Positions 16,783-24,556 of a stretch of 64,000 bases of DNA are shown piece by piece. Below the pieces are notes generated by a model, which saw only the letters and a list, made by a program, of their open reading frames with translations, made no database searches and had not been told where the DNA came from. The stretch spans positions 1 through 64,000 of the forward strand of contig NZ_VTTO01000016.1 of NCBI RefSeq assembly GCF_008364825.1, written 5' to 3'. The stretch comes from Azospirillum sp. B21. GTDB taxonomy: Bacteria; Pseudomonadota; Alphaproteobacteria; Azospirillales; Azospirillaceae. Position 1 is the stretch's first letter; the number at the start of each line of letters is the position of its first letter. The translations under genes and the position numbers were made by a program.

Positions 16783-17796
16783 TTACGGGGTCAGCAGGCC
16801 GGCCACCAGCAGGTAGGACAGGGCGGCGACGATGCCGGAGGCGGGAATTGTCAGCACCCAGGCCCAGACGATTCGGCCCGCCAAGCCCCAGCGCACCGCC
16901 GAGGTGCGGCGGGCGGAGCCGACGCCGACGATGGCGCCGGTGATGGTGTGGGTGGTCGAAACCGGAATGCCGAGCCACGTCGCGCCGAACAGCGTGATGG
17001 CGCCCGCGGTCTCGGCGCAGAATCCCTGATAGGGCTTCAGGTCGGTGATGCGCGAGCCCATGGTGCGGACGATGCGCCAGCCGCCCATCATGGTGCCCAG
17101 CCCCATCGCCGCCTGACAGGTGATGATGACCCAGAAGGGCACGTAGAAGGTATCGCCCAGCATGCCCTGGCTGAACAGCAGAACGGCGATGATGCCCATC
17201 GTCTTCTGCGCGTCGTTGCCGCCATGGCCAAGGCTGTAGAGAGCGGCGGAGACGAGCTGGAGATGGCGGAACTGCCGGTCGACCGTGAAGGGGGCGGAGC
17301 GGCGCAGCACCCAGGACACCACCAGCATCAACAGCAGGGCCAGCAGCAGGCCGATGCCCGGCGACAGCACGATGGCGACCGCCGTCTTGGTGAAGCCGCT
17401 GGCGATGATGGCGCCGAAGCCGGCCTTTGCGATGCCCGCCCCGGCGATGCCGCCGACCAGCGCGTGGGACGACGAGGACGGCAGCCCGAGATACCAGGTG
17501 ATCAGGTTCCAGCCGATGGCGCCGATCAGCGCCGCCAGGATCACCGCCGGGTCCATCACCAGCGGGTCGACCAGACCGGTGCCGATGGTGGTGGCGACAT
17601 GCAGGCCGAAGAACAGGAAGGCGATGAAGTTGAAGAAGGCCGCCCACAGCACGGCCAGCTTGGGCGACAGCACGCGGGTCGACACCACGGTGGCGATGGA
17701 GTTCGCCGCGTCGTGCAGACCGTTGATGAAGTCGAAGGCGAGCGCCACGAAGACGATGAAGATGATCGCCGGCAGAGCGAGCTGGAGGGCCTCCAT
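16783..17796 (-). CDS. pit: Low-affinity inorganic phosphate transporter, PiT family
   Basis: 337 residues, mostly membrane-embedded, with both internal PiT signatures: ALAFDFINGLHDAANSIATVVSTR (residues 19-42) and the second-half GHGGNDAQKTMGI. LGLPSSSSHALVGG and IPVSTTHTITGAIVGVG are the paired S/T-H motifs of the family. It would move phosphate (with H+ or Na+) across the inner membrane. It follows the DUF47 gene with a 10-base gap, the orfA-pit operon arrangement known in Sinorhizobium, and a Pho-box-like array lies upstream of that operon. Confidence 0.95.
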   Translation of the reverse strand: MEALQLALPAIIFIVFVALAFDFINGLHDAANSIATVVSTRVLSPKLAVLWAAFFNFIAFLFFGLHVATTIGTGLVDPLVMDPAVILAALIGAIGWNLITWYLGLPSSSSHALVGGIAGAGIAKAGFGAIIASGFTKTAVAIVLSPGIGLLLALLLMLVVSWVLRRSAPFTVDRQFRHLQLVSAALYSLGHGGNDAQKTMGIIAVLLFSQGMLGDTFYVPFWVIITCQAAMGLGTMMGGWRIVRTMGSRITDLKPYQGFCAETAGAITLFGATWLGIPVSTTHTITGAIVGVGSARRTSAVRWGLAGRIVWAWVLTIPASGIVAALSYLLVAGLLTP

Positions 17797-17806
17797 TGCC
17801 GTCGCC

Positions 17807-18451
17807 TCAGACCTGATCGAGCGTGATGCCCGCGACCAGGTCGCCGACGTCGTCGCAGCGGTCGGTCACCGCCTCCAGCATCTCGTACAGTTCGCGCCGG
17901 CCGAGGAAGGCGATCATGTCCGGCTTCTCGGCGATCAGCGACTGCAGCGCGCTGCGCAGAACGTCGTCGGCCTCGTCCTCCAGGTCCGACATGCGGCCGC
18001 AGAGATGGTCGATGCGTTCCGCGTTGCGGGCAATGGCGCCCAGCAGGGGCATCAGTTCCACCATCACGTCGGCCTGCTGGCGGATCAGGACGACGAAGCG
18101 GCGCATCGGCTCGTCGAACGTCTCGATGCCGTAGAGGCCGGCATGGCGCGGCACCTCGTCCATCAGGTCGATGGCGTCGTCCAGCGCGTTGATCAGCGAC
18201 AGGATGTCGGAGCGGTCGAAGGGGGTGATGAAGGCGCGGTGCAGGTCGCGCCCGGCATCCTTGGCGATGCGGTCGGCGTCCTTTTCCACCCGCTTCAGCG
18301 CCGCGATCTTCTGCGCCCGCTCCTCCGGTCCTGCGTCCATCACCGCCTCCAGGGCGGCGGCTGCGGCCACGATGTGGCGGGCCTGCTCGACGAACTGGTC
18401 GACGAAGCGTTCCTCCTTCGGCATCAGCGAACGGAAAGCGCGCAGCAGCAT
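17807..18451 (-). CDS. DUF47/PhoU-like accessory protein of the Pit transporter
   Basis: 214 residues, all helical, of the TIGR00153/DUF47 group (MLLRAFRSLMPKEERFVDQFVEQ at the N-terminus; EKDADRIAKDAGRDLHRAFITPFDRSDILSLINALDDAIDLMDE in the middle). These PhoU-like proteins are nearly always encoded with pit and are thought to modulate it. First gene of the operon; pit starts 10 bases after its stop. A triple 11-bp-spaced Pho-box-like repeat lies 76-104 bases upstream of its start, which makes phosphate-dependent control likely. Confidence 0.92.
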   Translation of the reverse strand: MLLRAFRSLMPKEERFVDQFVEQARHIVAAAAALEAVMDAGPEERAQKIAALKRVEKDADRIAKDAGRDLHRAFITPFDRSDILSLINALDDAIDLMDEVPRHAGLYGIETFDEPMRRFVVLIRQQADVMVELMPLLGAIARNAERIDHLCGRMSDLEDEADDVLRSALQSLIAEKPDMIAFLGRRELYEMLEAVTDRCDDVGDLVAGITLDQV

Positions 18452-18526
18452 GGGACGGTGACTCGCGGTAACTGGGGTGATTTGGCGCTGCTCTTAGCAC
18501 GCTTCGCCGCGCAGTGCAGCGGCGGC

Positions 18527-18555
18527 ATGTCATGTAACAGTCATGAAACAGTCAT
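18527..18555. promoter_or_regulatory. Pho box: three 7-mers at exact 11-bp spacing
   Basis: ATGTCAT (18527-18533), CAGTCAT (18538-18544) and CAGTCAT (18549-18555) repeat every 11 bases, the known layout of PhoB sites (CTGTCAT-N4-CTGTCAT). It sits between the DUF47-pit operon and a divergent exported-protein gene, so it could serve either promoter. Confidence 0.7.
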
Positions 18556-18715
18556 TTGGTAGCAAAATCGCCACAGGTTGCGGCCTCTGCGCACTTTCCA
18601 GGCGCTAGACGGAATGATCCGGGCCGGCGGTACCGGATCGGGCGGGGCCATGGAAAGGCGCATGCCGCCTCCCCAAATGACCGTTAGGCCCCTTCAAGAC
18701 CACAGGTTTGCCCGC

Positions 18716-19237
18716 ATGACGTGCCCATCCAGTTCCATCCGCCGCCTTGCCGTGCCGGCCCTGGCGGTCCTGCTGCTCTCGGCCGCCCCGCTGCAGGCGC
18801 AGACGGCGTCGCCGGAGGATCCCGCCGGCCGCTGCAGCCCGACCGTCTCGGCCGCGCTCAGCACCTGGGACGCCGGTCTGGCGACGGCGGAGCGGTTCGG
18901 GGACAAGGCGGTGGCGCTGGCGCGCGAGAAGGGGCGGGAGTATCTGCTGCCGCTCCTGGGCATCGACCCGAAGACGGCGCCGCCCGATGCGAAGAACGGC
19001 GGGACGACCGACGATGTCGGGCGCGCGCTGGAGGAAAGCCGCGACGATCCCAAGCGGCGCGCCGAACTCTGTGCCGCCATCACCCGCGCCGCCGACGAGG
19101 CCAAATCCTCCGCCGGGGCCGGGCTGGACGCGCTGAAGCGTGCGCTCGACGGCTGGCAACTGTCGCCGGGCCCGGTCAATCCGCCAGTCAATCCGCCGGC
19201 CGAGCCGTCCAAGACGGACGGGCTGATCCGCACCTGA
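18716..19237 (+). CDS. Exported protein of unknown function
   Basis: 173 residues. A signal peptide is clear: MTCPSSSIRRL, hydrophobic core AVPALAVLLLSAAPL, likely cleavage after LQAQ. The mature part is polar and helical (SAALSTWDAGLATAERFGDKAVALAREKGREYLLPLLG) and ends in a repeated proline motif (VNPPVNPPAEPSK). No family recognised. The start is at 18716, where the signal peptide begins. It is divergent from the DUF47-pit operon across the Pho-box array, so a phosphate link is possible but unproven. A strong hairpin follows its stop. Confidence 0.65.
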   Translation: MTCPSSSIRRLAVPALAVLLLSAAPLQAQTASPEDPAGRCSPTVSAALSTWDAGLATAERFGDKAVALAREKGREYLLPLLGIDPKTAPPDAKNGGTTDDVGRALEESRDDPKRRAELCAAITRAADEAKSSAGAGLDALKRALDGWQLSPGPVNPPVNPPAEPSKTDGLIRT

Positions 19238-19240
19238 GGG

Positions 19241-19270
19241 GATGGGAAGAGGCCGGAGCCTCTTCCCATC
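19241..19270. terminator. Hairpin terminator between convergent genes
   Basis: GATGGGAAGAGGC (19241-19253) pairs perfectly with 19258-19270 around CGGA, directly after the exported-protein gene and 29 bases from the end of lysA on the other strand. There is no long T-run, so its strength is uncertain. Confidence 0.6.
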
Positions 19271-19298
19271 ATGAACGAGCCCTTACAGCCAGGACTCC

Positions 19299-20612
19299 TT
19301 ACAGCCAGTCGGGCACGCGCTCGGCTGCCAGCATCTCCTCCACCGTCGGGCGGGGGCGGATGACGGAGAAGCGGTCGCCGTTGACCAGAACCTCCGGCAC
19401 CAGCGGCCGGGTGTTGTAGGTCGAGGCCATCACCGCGCCATAGGCGCCGGCCGACAGGAAGGCGACGAGGTCGTCGTCGGCCAGCGGCGGCAGCGGGCGT
19501 TGCACGGCGAAGGTGTCGCCGCTCTCGCACACCGGGCCGACCACGTCGTAGGGCTCCGCCGCGACGCCGTCGGCCGGCTCGGCCACCGGGACGATGCCGT
19601 GATAGGCGTCGTAGAGCGACGGGCGGATCAGGTCGTTCATCGCCGCGTCGACGATGGCGAAGCGGCGGTGCAGCCCCTGCTTCACATAGATGACGCGGCT
19701 GACCAGGATGCCGGCATTGCCGACCAGCGAGCGGCCGGGCTCCAGCGTGATCCGGCAGCCGAGATTGCCGGTGATGGAGCGCACCATCGCGGCATAATCG
19801 GCCAGATCGGGCGGCGCCTCGTTCTTGTAGGTGATGCCGAGCCCGCCGCCGAGGTCCAGGCGCTGGATGTCGTGGCCGTCCTCGCGCAGCTGGTGCAGCA
19901 GGGCTGCCACCCGCTCGTAAGCCGCCCGGAACGGGGCGAGGTCGGTCAGCTGCGAGCCGATATGGACGGCGATGGCGACCGGCTTGATGCCCGGCAGGGC
20001 CGCCGCGCGCTGATAAATCTCGCGCGCATGGTCGTAGTCGATGCCGAACTTGTTCTCTTTCTTGCCGGTGGCGATCTTCGCGTGGGTCTTGGCGTCGACA
20101 TCCGGGTTGACGCGGAAGGCGATGGGGGCCTCCACGCCCATGGACGAAGCAACCTCGCTTAGCGCCTCCAACTCCGGCACCGACTCCACGTTGATCTGGT
20201 GGATGCCGGCCTCGAGCGCGGCGCGCAGATCGTCGCGGGTCTTGCCGACGCCGGAGAAGACGATGCGCTCGGCCGGAATGCCGCCGGCCAGCGCGCGCTT
20301 CATCTCGCCCACCGACACCACGTCGCCGCCGGCGCCGAGCCTGGACAGGGTGCGGATGACGGCGAGGTTGGAGTTCGCCTTCAGCGCGTAGCAGACGCCG
20401 GCATCCTGGCCGGCGAAGGCGCCGGCATAGGCGTTGTAGTGCGATTCCAGCGCCGCGGTGGAATAGAGGTAGAAGGGGGTGCCCACCTCGCGCGCCACAT
20501 CCTCCAGCGACACGGATTCGGCGTGCAGCACGCCGTTGCGGTAGGCGAAGACGCTCATGGGCGAGCCGTTCGGCGAACTGTAGGCGGGGGCACCGGTGCG
20601 GGCGGCGTTCAT
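19299..20612 (-). CDS. lysA: Diaminopimelate decarboxylase
   Basis: Last step of lysine synthesis: PLP-dependent decarboxylation of meso-diaminopimelate to L-lysine in the cytoplasm. 437 residues. The PLP lysine is in CYALKANSNLAV, the glycine-rich phosphate loop in LDLGGGLGITY, EPGRSLVGNAGILV is conserved, and CESGDTFA carries the substrate Cys. The ATG at 20612 overlaps the stop of the upstream small lipoprotein gene by four bases (ATGA), which supports this start and suggests coupled translation. Third gene of an argH-lptM-lysA transcript. Confidence 0.96.
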   Translation of the reverse strand: MNAARTGAPAYSSPNGSPMSVFAYRNGVLHAESVSLEDVAREVGTPFYLYSTAALESHYNAYAGAFAGQDAGVCYALKANSNLAVIRTLSRLGAGGDVVSVGEMKRALAGGIPAERIVFSGVGKTRDDLRAALEAGIHQINVESVPELEALSEVASSMGVEAPIAFRVNPDVDAKTHAKIATGKKENKFGIDYDHAREIYQRAAALPGIKPVAIAVHIGSQLTDLAPFRAAYERVAALLHQLREDGHDIQRLDLGGGLGITYKNEAPPDLADYAAMVRSITGNLGCRITLEPGRSLVGNAGILVSRVIYVKQGLHRRFAIVDAAMNDLIRPSLYDAYHGIVPVAEPADGVAAEPYDVVGPVCESGDTFAVQRPLPPLADDDLVAFLSAGAYGAVMASTYNTRPLVPEVLVNGDRFSVIRPRPTVEEMLAAERVPDWL

Positions 20613-20803
20613 GGGAACTGGACTCCGGAACCGGCCGGCTTACCGGGCTTCGGGTCCAGCGAGGGGTTGGGATAGGTGCGCGGGAAGGGATCGACCTGAC
20701 CTTCCGGACGCGGGCTGTCGACGATGCTGGGCTTCTTGCCGCAGCCCGCCAGCGCCAGCACGCCGGCCAGGGCGAGAACGGTCAGAGTGACGTGACGGTT
20801 CAC
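20609..20803 (-). CDS. lptM: Small lipoprotein, LptM-like
   Basis: 64 residues from a GTG start. NRHVTLTVLALAGVLALAGC is a lipoprotein signal with the lipobox LAGC and lipidated Cys at residue 21. The rest is short and proline-rich (DPFPRTYPNPSLDPKPGKPAG), as in small outer-membrane lipoproteins placed beside lysA or dapF; LptM assists LptDE assembly in E. coli. Its start overlaps the argH stop (GTGA) and its stop overlaps the lysA start (ATGA). The name rests on size, lipobox and location. Confidence 0.75.
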   Translation of the reverse strand: MNRHVTLTVLALAGVLALAGCGKKPSIVDSPRPEGQVDPFPRTYPNPSLDPKPGKPAGSGVQFP

Positions 20804-22248
20804 AGGAAACGCTCCCGGGCGGCCTTCACCGCCTCCTGCACGCGGACCGGGGCCGGGCCGCCGAAGCTGGTGCGGCTGTTCAGCGACGCCTCGATGCTCA
20901 GCGCCGGATAGACCGCTTCGGTGATGCGCGGCTCGATGGCCTGCAACTCCGCCAGCGTCAGGTCGGTCAGGCCGACGCGCCGGTCCTCCGCCGCCTTCAC
21001 GGCGCGGCCCGTGACGTGGTGCGCCTCGCGGAAGGGCATGTCCAGCTCCCGCACCAGCCAGTCGGCGAGGTCGGTGGCGTTCAGGAAGCCGCGGTCGGCC
21101 GCCTCGCGCATCGCCGGAACGTTCGGCTGCATGTCGCGCACCATGCCTTCCATGGCGGCGATGCACAGCGCCAGCGTATCGTCGGCCTCGAACACCGGTT
21201 CCTTGTCTTCCTGCATGTCCTTGGAATAGGCCAGCGGCAGGCCCTTCATGGCGATCAGCAGGCTGTTCAGGCTGCCGATCACCCGGCCGGCCTTGGCGCG
21301 CACCAACTCCGCCGCGTCCGGGTTCTTCTTCTGCGGCATGATGGACGAGCCGGTGGTGAAGGCGTCCGACAGCTTGATGAAGCGGAACTGGGCGGAGCAC
21401 CAGATCACGATCTCTTCGGCGAAGCGCGACAGGTGCATGGCGCAGATCGACGCCGCCGACAGGTATTCCAGCGCGAAGTCGCGGTCGGACACCGCGTCCA
21501 GCGAATTGGCGGTCGGCCGGTTGAAGCCCAGCGCCTCCGCCGTCATGAAGCGGTCGATGGGGTAGGGGGTGCCGGCCAGCGCCGCCGAGCCCAGCGGGCA
21601 TTCGTTCAGCCGGCAGCGGGCGTCGCGGAAGCGGCTGCGGTCGCGCCCGAACATCTCGACATAGGCCAGCAGGTGATGGGCGAAGCTGATGGGCTGCGCC
21701 GCCTGCAAATGGGTGAAGCCGGGCATCACCGTGCCGGTGTGCTGCTCCGCCAGGTCGATCAGGGCGGTCTGCAGCGCGGTCAGGCCGACGATGGTCCGGT
21801 CGATGGCGTCGCGCACCCACAGCTTGAAGTCGGTCGCCACCTGATCGTTGCGCGAACGGCCGGTGTGCAGGCGCTTGGCCGGTTCGCCGATCAGTTCGGC
21901 CAGCCGGGCCTCCACATTCATGTGGATGTCCTCCAGCTCCACCTTGAAGGTGAAGCTGCCGGCGTCAATCTCTGCCTTTACGCGGTCGAGGCCGGCGATG
22001 ATGGCGTCGGCGTCGGCCTGGGATATGATGCCCTGCTTGGCCAGCATCGCGGCATGGGCCTTCGACCCGGCGATGTCCTGGTCGGCGAGCCGCTTGTCGA
22101 AGCCGATGGAGGCGTTGATCTTCTCCATGATGGCGGCGGGACCGCGCGCGAATCGCCCGCCCCACATCTGGCTGGCGGCGGGTGCGGCAGAGCCGGTGGG
22201 GACGCCGGTGGTTGCGGCGGAATTCTGCGGGGTCTGATCGGCGCTCAT
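20800..22248 (-). CDS. argH: Argininosuccinate lyase
   Basis: Final step of arginine synthesis: splits argininosuccinate into arginine and fumarate. From the ATG at 22248 the protein is 482 residues, typical apart from a 27-residue Ala/Thr-rich N-terminal tail before QMWGGRFARG. The superfamily signature GSSIMPQKKNPD is present, with the catalytic Ser in that loop. HTGRSRNDQVATDFKLWVRD and TVMPGFTHLQAAQPIS are also conserved. The longer frame upstream to 22446 is non-coding. It heads the argH-lptM-lysA run and is divergent from tlpA, 50 bases away. Confidence 0.96.
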   Translation of the reverse strand: MSADQTPQNSAATTGVPTGSAAPAASQMWGGRFARGPAAIMEKINASIGFDKRLADQDIAGSKAHAAMLAKQGIISQADADAIIAGLDRVKAEIDAGSFTFKVELEDIHMNVEARLAELIGEPAKRLHTGRSRNDQVATDFKLWVRDAIDRTIVGLTALQTALIDLAEQHTGTVMPGFTHLQAAQPISFAHHLLAYVEMFGRDRSRFRDARCRLNECPLGSAALAGTPYPIDRFMTAEALGFNRPTANSLDAVSDRDFALEYLSAASICAMHLSRFAEEIVIWCSAQFRFIKLSDAFTTGSSIMPQKKNPDAAELVRAKAGRVIGSLNSLLIAMKGLPLAYSKDMQEDKEPVFEADDTLALCIAAMEGMVRDMQPNVPAMREAADRGFLNATDLADWLVRELDMPFREAHHVTGRAVKAAEDRRVGLTDLTLAELQAIEPRITEAVYPALSIEASLNSRTSFGGPAPVRVQEAVKAARERFL

Positions 22249-22298
22249 GGGGACGGATACCGGGGCATTCGGGTGAAGGGGAGCGAGGAAGCGTGAGT

Positions 22299-22970
22299 AT
22301 GCGGACTTTGGCGGCTGTCGCAACGGTTTGTGTGTGCATGGCCGGGGCCGGCCTGTGGTGGAGCGCCGGTGCGGCGCCCACGCCACCGGAGGTGCTGCGG
22401 CTGGGCGCGCCGGACGCCCCGTCAGACGCCACGCCCGTCGCCTCATCCGGTGTCGACAAGCTGGAGAAGTTCAAGGGGGCCGAGCCCAAGCCGATGCCGC
22501 CGCTGTCCTTCATCGACGCGGAGGGGAGGCGGGTCGATCTCGCCGACTTCAAGGACCGGGTGATCCTGCTGAACCTGTGGGCGACGTGGTGCGGGCCTTG
22601 CGTGAAGGAGATGCCCTCGCTCGACCGGCTGCAAGCCCAACTGGGCGGCGACGCCTTCCAGGTGGTGGCACTGTCGCTCGACCGCGGCGGGCGGGCGGCG
22701 GTGGAGCCCTTCTACAAGAAGACGGGGGTGCAGAACCTGACGGTGTTCCTCGACCCGGCGTCGGATTCGATGAAGGCGCTGTCCCTGCGCGGCCTGCCCA
22801 CCACCATCCTGGTCGATCCGGAAGGCCGCGAGCTTGGCCGCGTCGAGGGGGCGGTGGAATGGGATGCTCCGGAAGTCGTCACCTTCCTGCGCCAACATCT
22901 GGGCTATGGAGGGGGCCGCGGCGGCGGGCCGGCGCGCGACCGCAGCGGGGTCATGAAGACCGGCGGCTGA
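22299..22970 (+). CDS. tlpA: TlpA-family thiol:disulfide oxidoreductase
   Basis: 223 residues. An N-terminal signal anchor (TLAAVATVCVCMAGAGLWWSAGA) places a thioredoxin domain in the periplasm. The active site is WATWCGPC (Cys 98 and 101), followed by KEMPSLDRLQ and the cis-Pro segment LRGLPTTILVD. TlpA-type proteins reduce disulfides in cytochrome c or copper-oxidase assembly. The start at 22299 has AGGAAG seven bases upstream. The tlpA/argH divergent arrangement recurs in alphaproteobacteria. A glycine/arginine-rich tail (GGGRGGGPARDRSG) follows the fold. Confidence 0.88.
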   Translation: MRTLAAVATVCVCMAGAGLWWSAGAAPTPPEVLRLGAPDAPSDATPVASSGVDKLEKFKGAEPKPMPPLSFIDAEGRRVDLADFKDRVILLNLWATWCGPCVKEMPSLDRLQAQLGGDAFQVVALSLDRGGRAAVEPFYKKTGVQNLTVFLDPASDSMKALSLRGLPTTILVDPEGRELGRVEGAVEWDAPEVVTFLRQHLGYGGGRGGGPARDRSGVMKTGG

Positions 22971-23030
22971 CGGCCATGGCGCCATGGGGTAGAGTGCCGC
23001 CATAACCTTTCGCCTCTCCCGAGCCTCTCC

Positions 23031-23789
23031 ATGACGCAATCCGCAGCAACCGGTCCCAAGCGCTTCACCATCGGTGCCGGTATCGTGATGATGCGGCAGG
23101 GCGAACGCGCCGACCGGGCGTGGCTGATCGAATCCGGCGAGCTGGAAGTGCTGCTGACCACGCCGGACGGCGGCACCCGGCGGCTGGGGGTGGTCGGCAA
23201 GGGCGCCGTGGTCGGCGAGATGGCGCTGATCGACGATGGGGAGCGCAGCGCCACCGTGCGCTCGCTGACCGAGGTCGTTTGCGTCGAAGTGACGCGGGAC
23301 GCCTTCCGCGGCCTGCTGAAGCGCAGCCCGCCGCTGGCGTCATACTTGCTGCAGAGCCTGATCGCCGCCATCCGCCGCGACTATGGCCTGCCGCCGACCG
23401 AGCGGTTCGGCAACGCGGTCGATTTCCGCTCCACCAACTCGTTCCAGAAGGTGGTCGACCGGCGGATGATCCGCGAGGGGCATGTCTTCTTCGGCCCCAA
23501 CGAGCCGGTGAACGCCGCCTACCTGATCCAGTCCGGCCGCGTGGCGCTCCGCCCCGGCCGCGGCACGCTGGGCGAGGACATCACGACCTTCGGGCCGGGC
23601 AGCCTGTTCGGCGAGATCTATCTGCTGACCGGCCGTCTGCCCGACGTCACCGCGGTGGCGGTCGCCGGCGGCATCTGCGAGGTGATCGACAAGCGCAGCT
23701 TCGAGGACGCGGTGATGGCGATGCCGCCGATCCTGAAGTCGCTGACGCGCATTTACATCGCGCAGCTGACGAAGGCGAAGGCGGGGTGA
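23031..23789 (+). CDS. Protein with two cyclic-nucleotide-binding (CRP-like) domains
   Basis: 252 residues made of two tandem cNMP-binding beta-barrels and no DNA-binding domain or enzyme. Domain 1: MMRQGERADRAWLIESGELEVLL through GAVVGEMALIDDGERSATVRS, including the phosphate-binding-cassette GEMALIDDGERSATV. Domain 2: IREGHVFFGPNEPVNAAYLIQSGRVAL through GSLFGEIYLLTGRLPDVTAVA. In domain 2 the cassette lacks the Arg-Ser-Ala triad, so only domain 1 is likely to bind cyclic nucleotide. Probably a cytoplasmic regulatory subunit; the partner is unknown. A copy of the window's palindromic repeat begins 28 bases after the stop. Confidence 0.82.
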   Translation: MTQSAATGPKRFTIGAGIVMMRQGERADRAWLIESGELEVLLTTPDGGTRRLGVVGKGAVVGEMALIDDGERSATVRSLTEVVCVEVTRDAFRGLLKRSPPLASYLLQSLIAAIRRDYGLPPTERFGNAVDFRSTNSFQKVVDRRMIREGHVFFGPNEPVNAAYLIQSGRVALRPGRGTLGEDITTFGPGSLFGEIYLLTGRLPDVTAVAVAGGICEVIDKRSFEDAVMAMPPILKSLTRIYIAQLTKAKAG

Positions 23790-23817
23790 GGGTGGCGCTA
23801 ACCTCTCCCCGAAGCGG

Positions 23818-23960
23818 TAACCCTCTCCCCCCTGGGGAGAGGGCTGGGTGAGGGGGACGCGCAGCGAGGGTCATCAAGCAGCGCGCACTGCTGCTCGTCC
23901 ACCAAATCCACCTTGTGCATCCCCCTCACCCTAACCCTCTCCCCGGGGGGGAGAGGGGAT
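23818..23960. repeat. Palindromic intergenic repeat, copy R1 (CCCTCTCCCC subfamily)
   Basis: Two inverted half-units: AACCCTCTCCCCCCTGGGGA... (23818-23858) and its opposite-orientation partner (23920-23960), separated by about 60 bases. Each half is itself a hairpin of the CCTCTCCCC/GGGGAGAGG type. The right half overlaps the end of the tetR reading frame (stop at 23931). Confidence 0.75.
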
Positions 23961-24545
23961 ATCCCTAACCTCCAGCCCGCGCATGACCAGCGCCCACACC
24001 GCCTCGAACGCCGCGGTGCTGTCGGGGGAAGCCCATTCGGCGGCGTGGGCGGGGTTGTGGAAGCGGGCGGTCGCGTCGAGCAGGGCGCGGGCGACCGTGG
24101 CGGCGTCGCCGGGAGCGAAGCTGCCGTCGGCCATGCCGTCGGCGACGATGCGGGCGATCTGGCCGCAGAGATGCGCCACATGCTCCGCCACCACCTCGCG
24201 GGCTTCGGCGGCGAGCGTCATGTAGGTGGCGAACAGTTCCGGATCGTCGCCGGCCTTGCGGTGCTTGGACTGGATCAGCGCGTCGAACCAGCGGCGCAGG
24301 CGGGCGGGTGCCGGGCCGCTTTCCTCGGCGATGGCGGCCAGCGGGTCGGAGACGCGGGCGAGCCAGCGCTCCGTCACCGTGTCGCGGAGCGCGGCCTTGC
24401 TGGGGAAATGGCGGTAGACGCTGCCGTGACTGACGCCCAGCGCGCGGGCGACGTCCACCACCGTGGCCTTGGCGGGACCGTAGCGGCGCAGCACCTCCTC
24501 CGCCGCCTCCAGGATGCGGTCCGGGGTCAGCGCCGCCTCAGCCAT
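23931..24545 (-). CDS. TetR-family transcriptional repressor
   Basis: 204 residues. The N-terminal TetR helix-turn-helix is clear (ILEAAEEVLRRYGPAKATVVDVARALGVSHGSVYRHFPSKAAL, residues 11-53), followed by an all-helical ligand-binding domain. Second gene of a unit with an aldo/keto reductase, 11 bases downstream of it. A 36-bp perfect-arm palindrome in front of that unit is its likely operator. The last eight or so residues (DIPSPPRGEG) and the stop codon come from a copy of the intergenic palindromic repeat, so the native C-terminus was probably different. Confidence 0.88.
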   Translation of the reverse strand: MAEAALTPDRILEAAEEVLRRYGPAKATVVDVARALGVSHGSVYRHFPSKAALRDTVTERWLARVSDPLAAIAEESGPAPARLRRWFDALIQSKHRKAGDDPELFATYMTLAAEAREVVAEHVAHLCGQIARIVADGMADGSFAPGDAATVARALLDATARFHNPAHAAEWASPDSTAAFEAVWALVMRGLEVRDIPSPPRGEG

Positions 24546-24556
24546 TGGACTGTGCC

